Shown here piece after piece: positions 1 to 12,775 of a DNA stretch of 64,000 nucleotides. The stretch is from Epiperipatus broadwayi. Lineage: Eukaryota; Onychophora; Udeonychophora; Euonychophora; Peripatidae. The position numbers were made by a program, and so were the translations under genes. The notes below the pieces were generated by a model. It was not told the origin of the DNA and did not search any database. It was given only the letters and a program-made list of their open reading frames with translations. The stretch covers positions 32,144,885-32,208,884 of the forward strand of contig JAQFVV010012394.1 in NCBI GenBank assembly GCA_028023455.1. The letters are read 5' to 3'. Positions within the stretch are counted from its first letter, which is position 1. Each line of letters starts with the position of its first letter.

Positions 1-560
1 GCAGACTATTACTGAAAGATTCTAGTGCCATGTTTTGTATTTATATGTGATAATTTATATATGTATGAAAAGCATGAACGAAAATAGTTACTACTAGTCT
101 CAGTGTTATTAGATAGAGTGGAGAGTGATGGGTCATCTGAAAGTCTGTGCTCATATACACTATATTACCAGTCATATATATATTGTCTATACATTATATA
201 TGTTATACGAATGAAGGTATACAATACTGTTGGAAGAAAGTATCTTGTGTATAGAATATATATATATATATATTGTAACTAAATTAAAGATGGATCAAAT
301 AACTATTACCATATCTGAGTAGTCTACAATATATAAGATCATAATATTTAAAATAACGTTGGATTTCTCAAGATATCCCACTATCAATAATTATAAGCAA
401 ATTATTAATAACAAGTATTATAACTCAGGTATATGAAATCACGTGAGGTGAGTACACTAGTAATTCAATAAAATATAACTCAGGTATACAGACAGTAGAT
501 CTTATCCACTTTCATTTCTTGGTTTGATGTTAAGTGCATGTTTAAACAAATACTAAGTGA
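1..560. other. AT-rich DNA, no gene seen
   Basis: Low-complexity AT-rich sequence. A 14-base direct repeat (ATAACTCAGGTATA) occurs at 420 and 475, and there is a short TA run near 259. No coding similarity was seen on either strand. Confidence 0.5.
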
Positions 561-561
561 A

Positions 562-660
562 TATGGTCTAGCAGGGCACCACTAGATTATTTGAATCTAG
601 ACACAGTTATATCTAATAACCTTTTCACATGTACCGGGTTTGAATCCCCTTTTTGGTACT
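562..660 (+). repeat. tRNA-like SINE head (candidate)
   Basis: An A-box-like TGGTCTAGCAGG at 564-575 is followed by a B-box-like GGGTTTGAATCCC at 636-648, the arrangement of an internal Pol III promoter. The spacing is longer than in an intronless tRNA and the arms do not fold into a clean cloverleaf, so a degenerate tRNA-derived SINE head is likelier than a functional tRNA gene. No tail or target duplication was found. Confidence 0.35.
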
Positions 661-2060
661 TTATTTCTAATAAAACTGGGAGATTTTGCTTTTTGAGCCA
701 TATCACTATACGCACTAATATTTAGGTAAAAGTAAAACATCTTTAAACCAAAGTGGAGTACATTAGACATAAATCATTTCTCAGATCTTAGCATAACAAA
801 TGTGTTTCAATATTTTTATAAGTTTACTAGCTCAGATTATATATAACTAATTTAGGATGGCAATTCACTCATCCTTGCATGAAATAGATGATGGGATGTG
901 GTTATAATAATACTAAGAAATCACTAAATATTATAAAATCAATATTTATTTATGGCCTTTAAACAGTTAAACAGCTCATTAATTAAAACGTTGATAACGA
1001 TGATGATGATGATAATAATAACGATAATGACAATCATTTCAACTACAGCTCTAGGACTAAGCCTAAACATAAAACTAATTTTTATAAAGAAATTCATAAT
1101 TATTGCTTAATTTTAGCATATTTACTTATATCTTAAATAACTGATATTCAACCACTGATGATGATGAATGATCACACTTAACAAAGACTACACTTAATGA
1201 AATATATATGCCTCATTTAATAAAACAAACTAATATTTATTACTGCATTACTAACATATACATAAAATTTTCTAGACATACATGAAAATTGACATGAATA
1301 ATAATAATAATAATAATAATATAATAATAATATATATTATAATATAATAATATAATAATATAAAATAATAATAATGATTATATAACAATCCTCAGATTAA
1401 TTTCAAGTTCTTCCCCCTTTCCCTTCAAATGTATATTGTATTAAGTTGGATGTCACATTGACCATGATTTTCACTCCATGAGAAAAGTATTTCAAGAAAA
1501 AAAAATTATCTGCTCATTAGCCCACATACTTTATAAATCTAACATGTAAGTAGAATGTTAAAAAAAAATGTTAGTAGAAATTAGAAAAATCAAGTTCTTA
1601 GAAAAGAGTTTTAAATCATTATCTCCCCCTCCCTTCTAAGCGCTGAAATCTATACTTTCTTAAGACAAAATAATTTAATATTTTAACACCACCTATTATT
1701 TCACATTAACTCGCAATTATACACACATATAAAAAAAAATATTATTATGTATGTGCATGTTTTATCCCAAAATAATAATAATATATTAGTTAAAACTAAA
1801 ATCATAATACCATAAAAAAAAATTATTTTACACATTAATATTTCATAACTGTAAAATTAATAAACAAATAAATTTTGATACATTCAAAATCATTTATGTA
1901 GTTCAAAGCTATTATTATTAAGACATTCTTGGTGTCCATCGATCTGAATTGTCTTTAAAAGTTCTTTAAATAAAATATGTCACTTTACTACTAAATTTTT
2001 ATTAATACTCTGATTTCATAAAGAAAATAGATATAAAAGTCATATTACCGATCCAAGGGT
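661..2060. other. AT-rich DNA with short trinucleotide tracts
   Basis: Contains a GATGATGATGATAATAATAA tract near 1000-1030 and an imperfect AAT/AT tract at about 1296-1375. Otherwise unassigned; no coding similarity seen. Confidence 0.5.
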
Positions 2061-3660
2061 TCACTTGTCTTGTATACTGTCTATACTTGGCAGCAACAAT
2101 TTCCGTGTTCTTTGGAACAATCACTTTCTTGAAGTATATAATTATTTGATGATGAGGATCCTATTGAGGTTATTTGCTTTAGTGGATAATTTGGAAATCA
2201 TTATATCAATTTCTCTTCTCTTCCTGTCAAGCATGATTCTTTTAGTGGATGAAATACAGCAGTTGTTTTCATGTTTATAAATTTCCCGGATTTAAACTCA
2301 GTTGTTGAAACAATTAATTGGACTTGATGATTAATATTTATCGGTAGATTAATTCATCTTTCATCGAATGCAGGTGAATGCTTTCTTCCTTCTATTAAAA
2401 ACATCTTATTTCTCTGGTCAGTTGAAAGGTGTAGAATATTATTTTAGACAAAACACCTTTTCTTTCCTATATGATGTGCAGCTTCCCAGATGGTCAGGCA
2501 AAGATGGGACATACATATAATTTTTCTAGCCAGTCATTTCTTATATTTTCAACATTCAATTTAATAGTCTAATAATCTGAATCATAATCACAATAATAAT
2601 AATTCAACTGATTTTTTTTCAGACAGCTTTTATATTTAATTTTTTGAGCCAACTCAAACCAATCAGAGATAGCGTCACTTGCTATTTTTGGACAAATTCA
2701 TTTTAATTAGATCTCTAATTTATTTTCAACTAAATTGTTTTTCAACTGAAGAGTTCAATCCTTTTTCCAGGAACATAAAAAAAAATTGCACACCTGTTTC
2801 TTTCCAGACACTTTTGTTTTCAAAAAAAAAATAGACTTGATCCTTTTTCTGACTTTTTTCATGTCTATCTGTAATATTTAAAATTGGAGTGTCTTTCCCT
2901 TAATCTCTAGGTGAGACTATTTCAAAATCAGACCTCACACAAAGTTTAAGCTCTCAAAATTATAAACAATCATCCACAAAAACAAAATTGCTACAACAAT
3001 AGATATCTGATCCAACAGATATTCTCTCTTAACACAAAATTGCAAAAAAATAATTTGACAGATTTTCTCAATTTTCTTTCAATATTTAATAAGTAAAAAT
3101 GTAGTTTATGTATGTAATATTTCCAAGCACACACATACACTGCCATTATTCCAAACATTTATAAATCTGGCTGACTAATAATATAAATGCTAGTTTAGAA
3201 ATTATATTTCTAACATTTAAAATTAAATCCTTAGCTTTTAAATCCCAATTACAATTATAGAAAAGAAAAATAGAAGTATAGAATAAGATATTAAAATTGA
3301 TCAAGCATAGGTTAGTTTTAAAGAAAGTTAAAATGTTTAATATCTGAAATATAAAACAATTAAATAACTTACATATACACTGCCTATACGTATGCATTAT
3401 AACTTTGCTTTTTAACAGAAAATTTAAATATTAAATGTGTGTACTGCTCTTTTTGAGATTTATTAACACACAAACAAGCATATAATTGCTGTCCCACTCT
3501 CTTTCTGTCTAAAATGTTTAAAATTTTGAACTGGTAGGGTTTGAACTTGGATGCCCTACAGCTTCTTTTATGGTTATATAAAAATGTGATGATGATTTTT
3601 GTTCACCTTTTCTATCATGCACATTACTATAAATTTAGCTAGTGACTAAATTGTAATGGC
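2061..3660. other. AT-rich DNA, no supported gene
   Basis: Short open frames (71 codons + at 2065-2280; 83 codons - at 3146-3397) are hydrophobic, low-complexity and unlike any family I know. At 3533-3560 a 6-bp hairpin overlaps a minus-strand B-box-like AGTTCAAACCC, possibly a decayed tRNA-like fragment. Confidence 0.45.

Positions 3661-3663
<3 letters not shown>

Positions 3664-3727
<64 letters not shown>
3664..3727. repeat. (TA)n microsatellite, about 64 bp
   Basis: Uninterrupted TA dinucleotide run. It directly abuts the left edge of the inverted LINE-a segment. Confidence 0.95.
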
Positions 3728-3731
<4 letters not shown>

Positions 3732-3912
3732 AATGACATTCTCTTGATTGGTGGAAATCCAATGTTCTCTGTAGATGAGTTATAATTATCTTGGTAAAAT
3801 TTTTTATATGAAACTGATAAGTCTGTAATTTTTAACATCTTCTTTATCACCTTTTTAAAATATTAATATTAATACTGCATTGTTCCAATCATCTTGTAGA
3901 TCTTTATTATTT
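3732..3912 (-). mobile_element. LINE-a, inverted N-terminal RT segment
   Basis: The minus strand encodes a degenerate start of a reverse-transcriptase domain: W-N-N-A-V-L-I, then K-G-D-x-x-D-V-K-N-Y-R-x-I-S, then LDFHQSRE, with stops and frame changes. In RTE-like LINEs this block comes just before the (Y/L)QPREQxGF block, which here lies on the plus strand at 3932. The reversed orientation suggests one element copied with a 5' inversion (twin priming). Non-functional. Confidence 0.65.
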
Positions 3913-3925
3913 AGACATTTGGTAT

Positions 3926-5134
3926 ATAACTTTGTTTAAAAAAATTCTATTTCTTCAACCAAGAGAACAAGGTGGATTTAAAAGTGGTTTTAGTACAGTA
4001 GATCATATCCAGGTATTGGGAGAAGTTATAGAAAGGACAAATGAATATGACTTGCCATTATGCTTTGGATTTTTAGATTATAAAAAAGCATTTGATTCTA
4101 TAAACATTTCTTCAGTGATTAAAGCATTAGATCATCAAGGTATAGATCCAGGATATTGTCATATTTTAAAGAATATTTATAAAAATGCAACAGCAACAAT
4201 TAGATTACATAATGATACTAGGAAAGTCAACACTGAGAAGGGTGTATTGTAAGATAGGGTGACTCCATATCTCCAAAACCTTTTATAGCAGTGCTGTAAG
4301 AAGTATTTTGTGGATTAAAATGGAATCTAAAAGAGTGAAAGTAAATGGAGATTATTTAAGTCAAATAGATTTTTTAGATGATGTAGTTATTTTTGCAAAT
4401 AATGTTTCAGAACTTTAGGAAATGTTGCAAGAGTTATCAGATGAAAGTAGGAAAGTAGAACTAAAGATAAATGTTAAAAAGACTAAAATAATGTTCAATG
4501 GATTTTCTCAAAATATGATTAGTTAAAAGAAGTTAACAGCTACAAATATCTTGGTCAGATTACTAGTGCAGATGGAAACATAATGGCTGAAATTAATTAT
4601 AGAATTACACTTGGTTGGAGTGCTTTTGGTAGAAATAACTTGATACTAAAAGGAAATATGTCTATGTGTTTAAAAAGAAAGATTTTTAATGAATGTGTTT
4701 TACCAGTTCTTACTTATGGATATGAGACTTAGACACTTAATAGAAGAGCAATACAGAGACTTAAGACCACTCAAAAAAGTATAGAGAGATACATGTTAGG
4801 AGTAACATGAAGAGATCGAAAATGCAATAAATGGGTAAGAGATCAAGCAGGTATTATTGACCTCATTTAAAAAATTAAAAGTCTGGAGTTGGGCTGGACA
4901 TATTGCTAGAAGAGATGACAATAGATGGATAATTGAAATTTTAAACTGGATTCCAAGAGATTGTAAAAGACCCAGAAAGAGACACATGTGAGATATATGG
5001 ATGAAATAAGAAAGTGTGCAGAGATGATGTGGAAAAGAGAAGCTAAAGATTGAGAAGATGGTTTGAACTTGGAAAGACCTTCATCCTGCAGTGGACTGAT
5101 AATGGTTGATGATAAAGATGATGATGATGAATGA
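3926..5134 (+). mobile_element. LINE-a, RTE-like reverse transcriptase pseudogene
   Basis: The translation gives the RT finger/palm motifs REQGGFKSGFSTVDH and DYKKAFDSI (open frame 3932-4252). After a frameshift and stops come FLDD at 4371-4382 (the catalytic F/Y-x-DD box, with L for the usual A), an INVKKTK block, a YLGQITSADG block, a VLPVLTYGYET thumb-like block and the C-terminal WxxAGHIARR, RPRKR and SGLI(M)VD remnants. The 3' end is a GATGAT-rich tail at 5107-5134, which is typical of RTE-type LINEs. There are at least five stops or frameshifts, and no apurinic endonuclease domain is present, so it is a dead, 5'-truncated copy. A second, shorter 3' copy lies at 45817. Confidence 0.85.
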
Positions 5135-5928
5135 TATATTTCAAATTAACTTTGCAAGTGATGAAAAATCTATTTCTACTTATTGCCTTAAATAAAAAAT
5201 TTTAACATCAGCTATACTAATTTGAACCAAATTTTAAAATAAGCTATACTAATTGAAGAGTAAACAAAGCAATTAACTAACGGAAATAAATTTGAAAAAC
5301 TTTCTCAATGTTAGAGGACAAAAGTTAGAATCAAAAAATTTTCAAGTGGAACTTTTAAAGAGGTTGTTTTAAATTAAAAGTAATTTGAAAAAAGAACTTT
5401 TGAGAGAACTTGCCAAAAACTAATGTTTTTTTTCTTCTTTTATAAAGCAATGTCACGCTAAATATGATTTGCTTTATTATTTTCTTATTTTAGAAACTTT
5501 GTTAACATTTTAAATGTAGTTATGGGATAAAAGTAGTTGAAATAAAAAGTGAAAGCTTTTATTTTTATGTTAAACAAGCACCCTATGTGCACATATTACT
5601 GATAAATTTACGTTTAATCATTTATAAATTATTAATATAGATTAATATCTATATATTTAATGAATTTATTATTGACAAATAAAATATTATTAAAATATTA
5701 TAATGCATAGTATGTGTATTTACCTATGCACATATATTTAAAACCAGTTTTTATATATTAAAATAGAATAGTTTATATTTATTTATTAATACTTGAAATT
5801 TTTGTATTATTAGACATGCACACATGGGCGTACATGCATGTCTTTAATTAATACTTGTTACAATTTACGAATCTGGAAACATTACGTTGTGTGTATCCTT
5901 TTTTTATTTTATGGAAATATCTTTTTTT
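5135..5928. other. AT-rich DNA, no gene seen
   Basis: No coding similarity, repeat family or RNA gene recognised. Confidence 0.5.
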
Positions 5929-6284
5929 CATCATATGATCAAAATTTCTTGTGCTTGCTCATAACTGTTATTAAAACAGGCAAAACTCTCCATATGGTAG
6001 CGCCACTCAGAGCAAGCCAGAGTAATCAATGGATGCCAAAAGGCTTGTGTATAAAATCCCTATCTAGTGCTTACTCATCCAATATCCCCAGACTAGTTTC
6101 TGGCTTGCAGTGCTTTCAGATCCAATGCTTCTCACTGATGAAGGCCACAAGCCAAAAAGTAGTCTGAGGATATTGGATGAGTAGGCACTAGATAGGGATT
6201 TTATCCACAAGCCTTCTGGCATCGAGTGATTACTCTGGCATGCACTTAGTGGCACTACTGTATGGAGAGTTTTTGCCTGTTGTA
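5929..6284. repeat. RepA fold-back element
   Basis: The left arm (from CAGGCAAAACTCTCC at about 5976) and the right arm (ending GGAGAGTTTTTGCCTG at about 6276) are nearly perfect reverse complements over about 130 bp, including the AGAGTAATCAATGG and CTACTCATCCAATATCC blocks, so the whole unit folds into one long hairpin. A left extension with CATATGATC and ATAACTGTTATTAAAACAGG is shared with other RepA copies. Open frames over the arms on both strands follow from the palindrome and are not genes. It resembles a MITE or fold-back element; no encoded transposase is present. Confidence 0.85.
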
Positions 6285-7030
6285 ATATCTTTTTTGTAAG
6301 AAAAAAAATCAGAATAATGTATTTGTTTTATAGGGTAGTACTTAAACATTTAAGTTCATTATTTTAATATTATTTCTAATTAATAAATGTATTAATCATC
6401 ATTTTAAGTTGTTCCAGAGAAGTTATTCAATAATAAAATAGATTAAAATTTATATATGTGCATTTCCTCTTGTTCAACTAACATTAATCACAGTCCTTAT
6501 GATCCCAAAGCTAACTTCAGTCAATAATAATATTTCATATATACATATACATCTGGGTACATATGTGTGTAAACATTCAGATATCTATAGCATTATTTGG
6601 ATATAGCAAAGATAAAGATCATCTTTAAAGCCCAAATTTTTAAATTTATTTTATACATTTGAAAAGACAACTAATACACTCATAATACCTGATGGTCCAG
6701 AGGATTGATGATGATCATCATTGATTATGCCAACATATTTTAATATGTTTATAATTGTAATTTGCATGTAGTTGAAATATTGATTGCTTTTATATTATTC
6801 CCTAAGTTTGGCATTGGCTAGATGATAATTAGCCTTAGGTTTAGAGGGTATCTCTTTTAAATTCAGTCATAAAGAATTACTGTTGGTTTATGAATATTGA
6901 TAACTATTGCTGATGATGCCAAATTATGTTAATCACTTATAATTACTTATAATATCTTCCCATGTTGATGTTTTCATACTCATTGATTGTGATGCTTGGA
7001 ATGATGATTTACATCACCACAATTCCATTA
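6285..7030. other. AT-rich DNA, no gene seen
   Basis: Includes a small palindrome GATGATGATCATCAT near 6707. Nothing else recognised. Confidence 0.45.
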
Positions 7031-7033
7031 CAT

Positions 7034-7042
7034 GTTTGTACC

Positions 7043-7085
<43 letters not shown>

Positions 7086-7091
7086 GGTACA

Positions 7092-7138
<47 letters not shown>
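7034..7138. repeat. (AT)n arrays with perfect flanking inverted repeat
   Basis: GTTTGTACCATTATA at 7034-7048 and its exact reverse complement at 7080-7094 flank an (AT)n run. A second (AT)n run follows to 7138 and ends in TTGTACC, repeating part of the flank. Confidence 0.85.
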
Positions 7139-7139
<1 letters not shown>

Positions 7140-7141
<2 letters not shown>

Positions 7142-9565
7142 ACCCTTTAAAATAAGTACAGACAGTTGGGTGAAGTTGGAAAAGTAGTTATATTAAAAAA
7201 ATTAAGTTATTTTTAGCATATAATTTTAATATTATAGGTAGTGGGGTTTCAAACTCAGTAGATGAGCCTATAAAATATATTAAAAAATTTGTATTCATTT
7301 TGAGATGAATTAAATATAAAATGATACAATAAATTATTTAAAAGATAATATTAATTTTTATTTATTATATTTAAAAGATACTATAATGGTAGCATAGGTT
7401 AATTATAGTGATAAATATTTTATATTATATGTTTAAGGTATTTTTGTTTAAAATATTATTTAGAATGATAAGTTAATTTAATATTAGTTTAAAAGGTGCT
7501 GAAAGTATCACATGATTAGGTAATTGTGTGAATATGTATGTTTTCAGAAAGTTAGAAAAAGAGAACTTTAATTTTAGCTTGTTAATAATAATTTGATACA
7601 TAATAAATTATAACAAATATTAAGTCTAGAGATAATATTAGAAAAGTAATGAATTAAATTATTATTTTATTTAGGTGTAATATTTTATTTTAAGTCAATT
7701 TTAGGTTATTAAAATATTAAAAAATTGTTTTAATAAGATTATTTAATTTATAGTTAAAATATTTAATATTTAATGTATTAAATAATTTGTTATTATTTAA
7801 TATTGATGCTCATAATTTTAAAACTTAATTTTAAAAATGATATTGATGTAGCTATGTAAATTAGAAGATTTTTACAAGCAGTATTGACCAATAAAATCAT
7901 TGAATTAAGACCAGTTTAAAAACTAACATTAAGGCCAGTCTAGACATATTTTTATAGATTTTTATAATTTTTTTACAGAATTTCAGTGATTTAGAAATCC
8001 AATTTATTTTAGTGATAGGGTTTTACAAATTTAGTTTGAAATTTATAACTATATTTGTTGTATATTGTCACTGTAGTAATTTCTTTTAAGTTATTATTAT
8101 TTTGTTTGTAAATGTTTTTTTAAAATATAATTGGAATAACTACTTAAATAATAATTTATTAAACTCCAAAGTTCCTTGTTAGTTTATTCTGTTTGAACAT
8201 AGCTTAGGACCTTGATAGTTCTATGGAATGCAATAGTGACTACTTAAATATTGGGAAAATGAACATCAAATATCAAGAAAAATATTGTAACAAAACCGGA
8301 GAGAATTTACATAAGAACATTATAATTTTTATAAATAGTACATTTGGAGTGAGTGACCATTTATTTAAAATGATTTTATCATATTGCAATGCAGCTAATT
8401 TATTAAAGTTAATTCAGAAAATCAGATATTTATTAAAAATGTTTATCATAATGTTAAATTTGAAAGAAAGAAAAGAAAATTAAGATTCTGCATCTATGTA
8501 CTAAAACTGAACTTAAAATATGTTATGGTATGATAAATGTCTATTTTTATTAAATAATTGATGATAATAATGCATATTTGATTTGTCTTTAAAGTAATCA
8601 CAATGGACTTATATTTTAAGAATGATGAATTTAAAGACAAATTGAAGAAGACTTTTGAATGTCTTTTATGCTTTAAAAGGTCTTGCTATCAATGAAATCA
8701 ATCAATAAATTATATTTTAACATAATTCATCTAGAAATAATGAACTAAGACATCTTTTTAAAAGATTAAAAATATTATGTTAATAAATGTTGGAATGATA
8801 TAACTGTTTTTACCTTGAAAAGAAAAATATTTAGTGAAAAGATATATGTTTACAAGGATAGAAAAAATTGTAAATTTTAAAGAAAGAATTATTTATTTTA
8901 ATTCATGAATTATATGTCTGCTAATAAATGTATTAAATGATTTATATCATATAATGTTTGCTATTAGTGTTTTTGACCAATGGAAAATGAGAATGGCTGA
9001 AACGTACATAAGAAAATATTTTCACAAAATGGATTTTGAATTATTATTCTATGAAGATATTAAATGCCTGGATAAAAGTTTTAAGAAAGAACTGAAATAA
9101 ACATTTTATCTTTTGGGATCATTAATATTCTGCTTAGATTTTACTAGATTTTATTATTATTTGTACATTTCTTCAAATGGTGCCAAGACAAAAGAAGAGT
9201 ATGATTTGTGAACACAACTGTTCAACTGTAACTAGGCAACAGTTCAAGATTTCTGACAAGCAATTCAACTTGCAAGCAGGAGGAAAAAATATCATTTTGT
9301 AATTTTAAAACTTTATTATTATTATTTTTTAGTATTAAGCCTAACATTAGTATTTAAAATATTACTTTTTAAAAAAAACTAATTTGTTGTTGGTATATTT
9401 TAGATTAAATCTTAAGATAGATTAATTTTATTATTATGTTACATAAAAAGTGGGTATTCAGAAAGTAGTTTTCTGAACAAGGAGGTTTACAATTATAATT
9501 GTTTTTTTTAATATAAGGTCCAAGAAGTGAATCACTGTAAATGATCTTAGTAATATAATGAGATC
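7140..9565. other. extremely AT-rich DNA with unassigned open frames
   Basis: No recognised repeat. An 86-codon open frame at 8223-8483 (+) and a stretch at about 8958-9100 (+) reading FDQWKMRMAETYIRKYF then ending in a stop have fairly protein-like composition, but neither resembles a family I know. A decayed retrocopy or chance are both possible. Confidence 0.4.
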
Positions 9566-9569
9566 ATTG

Positions 9570-9775
<206 letters not shown>

Positions 9776-9862
9776 GATTAAATTTTGCTTAATAATTTTG
9801 TATTTTTTTAAAAAAAAGATATATCCTAATTAGTATTTTATGATTAATATTTCACCTTTCTA

Positions 9863-10150
9863 GAGGGCTGCATTAGATCCTAAGATCTAGGTGCAGTGCT
9901 TTCAGATCCAAGGCTCCTCACTGACAAAGACCACAAGCCAGAAACTAGTCTAGGGATATTAGATGAGTAGGCACTAGATGGGGATTTTATGCACAAGCCT
10001 TCTGGCATCCATTGATTACTCTGGCTTGCACTGAGTGGCAATACATATAGAGAGTTTTGCCTGTTTTAATAACAGTTATAAGCAAGCAAGCATAAAAATG
10101 GTGATCATATGATGTTTATTGGTTTAAACTAATCCTGCCTAATATAATTT
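9863..10150 (+). repeat. RepA copy
   Basis: Carries GATCCTAAGATCTAGGTGCA, the CACTGA..GACCACAAGCCAGAAAC block, GGCACTAGATGGGGATTTTA and the terminal GAGAGTTTTGCC. It continues through the outer arm CCTGTTTTAATAACAGTTAT to GGTGATCATATGATG. One of the best preserved right-hand halves. Confidence 0.85.
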
Positions 10151-10649
10151 TGTTGGTTGGGACCATGATAGGTAAACATAAGACAAGAAGATGTGATTTA
10201 TTGCCAACCATGGAAATATAATAAACAAAAGACAAAACAGTTTCCAATTATCTAATAATTTGAATATTTAAATGGATCAATTTAAATAAAAATGCATGCA
10301 TAATCACATAATGGTATAAATAAAAAAGCAATAATAATTAATTTAAGGTAACTATGATTATAGTGAAATTCACCGAAAGGCCACTCAGCTTTCAGTTATA
10401 AAGAAGAAGAAAACACTTCATTATGTAGACAAATGAACATATGCAAATTTGAGATATACAATTAAATAAATCAGGAATGATGTAAACTCTAATCATTAAG
10501 CATGTGTAATATATCTTTTTACAGTTACTATACTAAATAAAAAATTGACAAACCTTTCACTGAAGTTTGTATGCATTTCAGGAATAACTTCCTTTGTCAG
10601 TAGTTTTGAAGTATTACAATAATTAAGATAAATGTAATGGTGAGCAATG
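10151..10649. other. AT-rich DNA, no gene seen
   Basis: No recognised feature. A 66-codon minus-strand frame at 10496-10696 runs into the next RepA copy and is not credible. Confidence 0.45.
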
Positions 10650-11250
10650 TTAAAAACAGTAGCAAATTCTCCAAACAGTACTGCCACCAAGTGCAAGCTT
10701 TAGTAGTCAATGAATGCAAGAAATTTGTGCGTAAAGTCTCTATCTAGTGCTTACTTATCCAGTATCCCCAAACTAATTTTTATTTAATAGCTTTCATCAC
10801 TAAGAAACCTTGGATTTGAGAGCATTTTACATAGATCATAAGATCTAATGCAACCTTCCAGCATCCACCTTTTACCTATTTAGTTAACTATAAAACTATG
10901 AGCCCAAGATGAAAACATCATAATGTTTCCAACCCAAGCTCATTTACTTGTATAAGGTCTAAACACCTTTCAGAATCTATACATTTTGGTGTCTTTGGTT
11001 TTTCAAAATATCATATGATCACCATTTCATATGCTTATTCAGGCTGTTAATAACAAATGCAAACTCTCCGAACAGTAGTACCATCAAACTCAACCTTGTT
11101 ACTAAAGAATTTTATGCATGAACTTTCTTGCACCCACTTATTATTAGGACTTATACTTGGTGGCACTGCTGTTTGGAGAGTTTTCTATTGTTATTAACAG
11201 CCTATGTTAGCACATGAAATGGTGATCACATGATGTTTTAGTGAGCTATG
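10650..11250 (-). repeat. RepA, one full unit plus a shorter fold-back unit
   Basis: Unit one (about 10655-11065) reads in the opposite sense to the copy at 9863 and contains the whole internal section (AGATCTAATGCAACC, CACCTTTTACCTATT, TTTTTCAAAATATCATATGATC). A second terminal block AACTCTCCGAACAGTAGTACC at about 11061 is then followed by its inverted partner, GGCACTGCTGTTTGGAGAGTTTT, ending near 11184, with the outer arm GGTGATCACATGATG to about 11236. The internal divergence indicates an old copy. Confidence 0.75.
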
Positions 11251-12118
11251 TTATTAAGAACTTGATGGTTCATTGCTGTAAACATGTTTTATCAATTAAC
11301 ATTTCCAATATAGTGCATCACTGTTTTGTGATAATAGTATTTTATTTGTAGTTGGTTATAAATTGAGCAATTCCCATCATTTAATTCAATTATTAAATGT
11401 GTCTAGCAAATTCAAATTTTGTATATGATTTTTAAAGTGTTTTGAATTGTAGTCTTTTTTTCTTATTTTCAAGTGTTGTTGGAGCAATAAATAACAGTAC
11501 TGGCATAAAAAGTAAACCAATGATCTTTTGCTTCATGATTATTAAATTTAAGATGACATTTCTACCGAAAGCACAATAAGTAGAAACTCTATATACTTTA
11601 TCTATGAGAGTTCTCTTAATTTCTCCATTTTTAAAGGTATGGTTAATAAATGGTTTCCAAACATTATGAATTATAAAACTAATCTGGCTTATTGAGTTTA
11701 TTTATCATTACCAAGTAAACATTCCTTTTTTAAATTCTTATCTTGTTTTTCTCTGCTCAATATGTTTGAGTTTTCCCATTCAAATGTATGTTCATTAGCA
11801 CATGGGTCATCTGATATTTTAACATTTGTTTTCCTTCATTGATACTACATTGTGGTCTTTTAATATGTTATCAAAAAAAACAGTTTCACCATTATATGTT
11901 TTTCCACATTTACCCGACATTTTAGAGATGCAGCTCTTGTTTTTGAGGCAAACAATACTTAAAAAAATGGAATAGTAATAGCATTTGACCCAAGGTCTTC
12001 TATTCTAACCAGTGTGTTATTACTATCATTGAATGCATATGAAAAAATATAAATAAGATATGTGTTTTTTTAAAAATATATATAATAGATTAGTATAATA
12101 CCACAGTTTCAAACCACT
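11251..12118. other. AT-rich DNA, no gene seen
   Basis: No coding similarity or repeat family recognised. Confidence 0.45.
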
Positions 12119-12605
12119 AGACATCATATGATCACAATTCTTTATGCTTACACAAGCTGTTCCCACAGAAATAAAATTCTCCATACAGCAGTGCCACTAA
12201 GTGCAAGCTAAAGTAATCAATAGATGCAGGAATGTTTATTATTAAAGAACCAAAGTTACAAAAAAGTATGGATGCTGAACTGAGTTTAGATCTATAGGAC
12301 TATACAAACTATGAGCTTGGATTGAAAACATTATTGTGTGTTCATTTTGGATGCAAAGCTTTATAGTTAGCTAATAAGGTAAAAGGTGGCTGCTGGAGGG
12401 TTGCATTATATCTTTAAGATCTAGGTGCAATTCTCTCATATCTAAGGCTTCTCACTGATGAAACCACAAGCTAGAAACTAGCCTGGGGAAATTGGATGAG
12501 TAATCACTAGATAGGAATTTTATGCACAAATTTTTCTGCATCCATTGATTATTCTGGCTTGCACTTAGTGGCATTATTGTATGGAGAGTTTTGATTTTGT
12601 GTAAC
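12119..12605 (+). repeat. RepA, full-length copy
   Basis: Starts with the outer arm (CATCATATGATC, GCTTACACAAGCTG), then AAATTCTCCATACAGCAGTGCC. It runs through the internal section (GTATGGATGCTGAACTGAG, AAAGGTGGCTGCTGGAGGG) and ends with the inverted terminus GCATTATTGTATGGAGAGTTTTG. It shows the complete order of a unit: outer arm, terminal repeat, unique centre, inverted terminal repeat, about 440 bp between the CTCTCC ends. Confidence 0.85.
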
Positions 12606-12712
12606 ACTGTTTTAACTGGATTCAACCACTATCATTTATATAGTTATTCATACTATATATAACACTGTAATTATTACTTAAAATTGTAAATATTATAAAT
12701 GTAGGAAACATA

Positions 12713-12718
12713 TTGAAG

Positions 12719-12762
<44 letters not shown>

Positions 12763-12768
12763 TTCATG
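12713..12768. repeat. (AT)n microsatellite with flanking inverted repeat
   Basis: TGAAGCAT at 12714-12721 and ATGCTTCA at 12759-12766 bracket an (AT)n run, so the locus forms a hairpin like the one at 7034. Confidence 0.85.
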
Positions 12769-12775
12769 TACATAT

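Noticed and set aside
5838-6255. Opposed open frames of 109 and 63 codons
   Set aside because: They lie on the two arms of the RepA hairpin and encode each other's mirror; no protein family.
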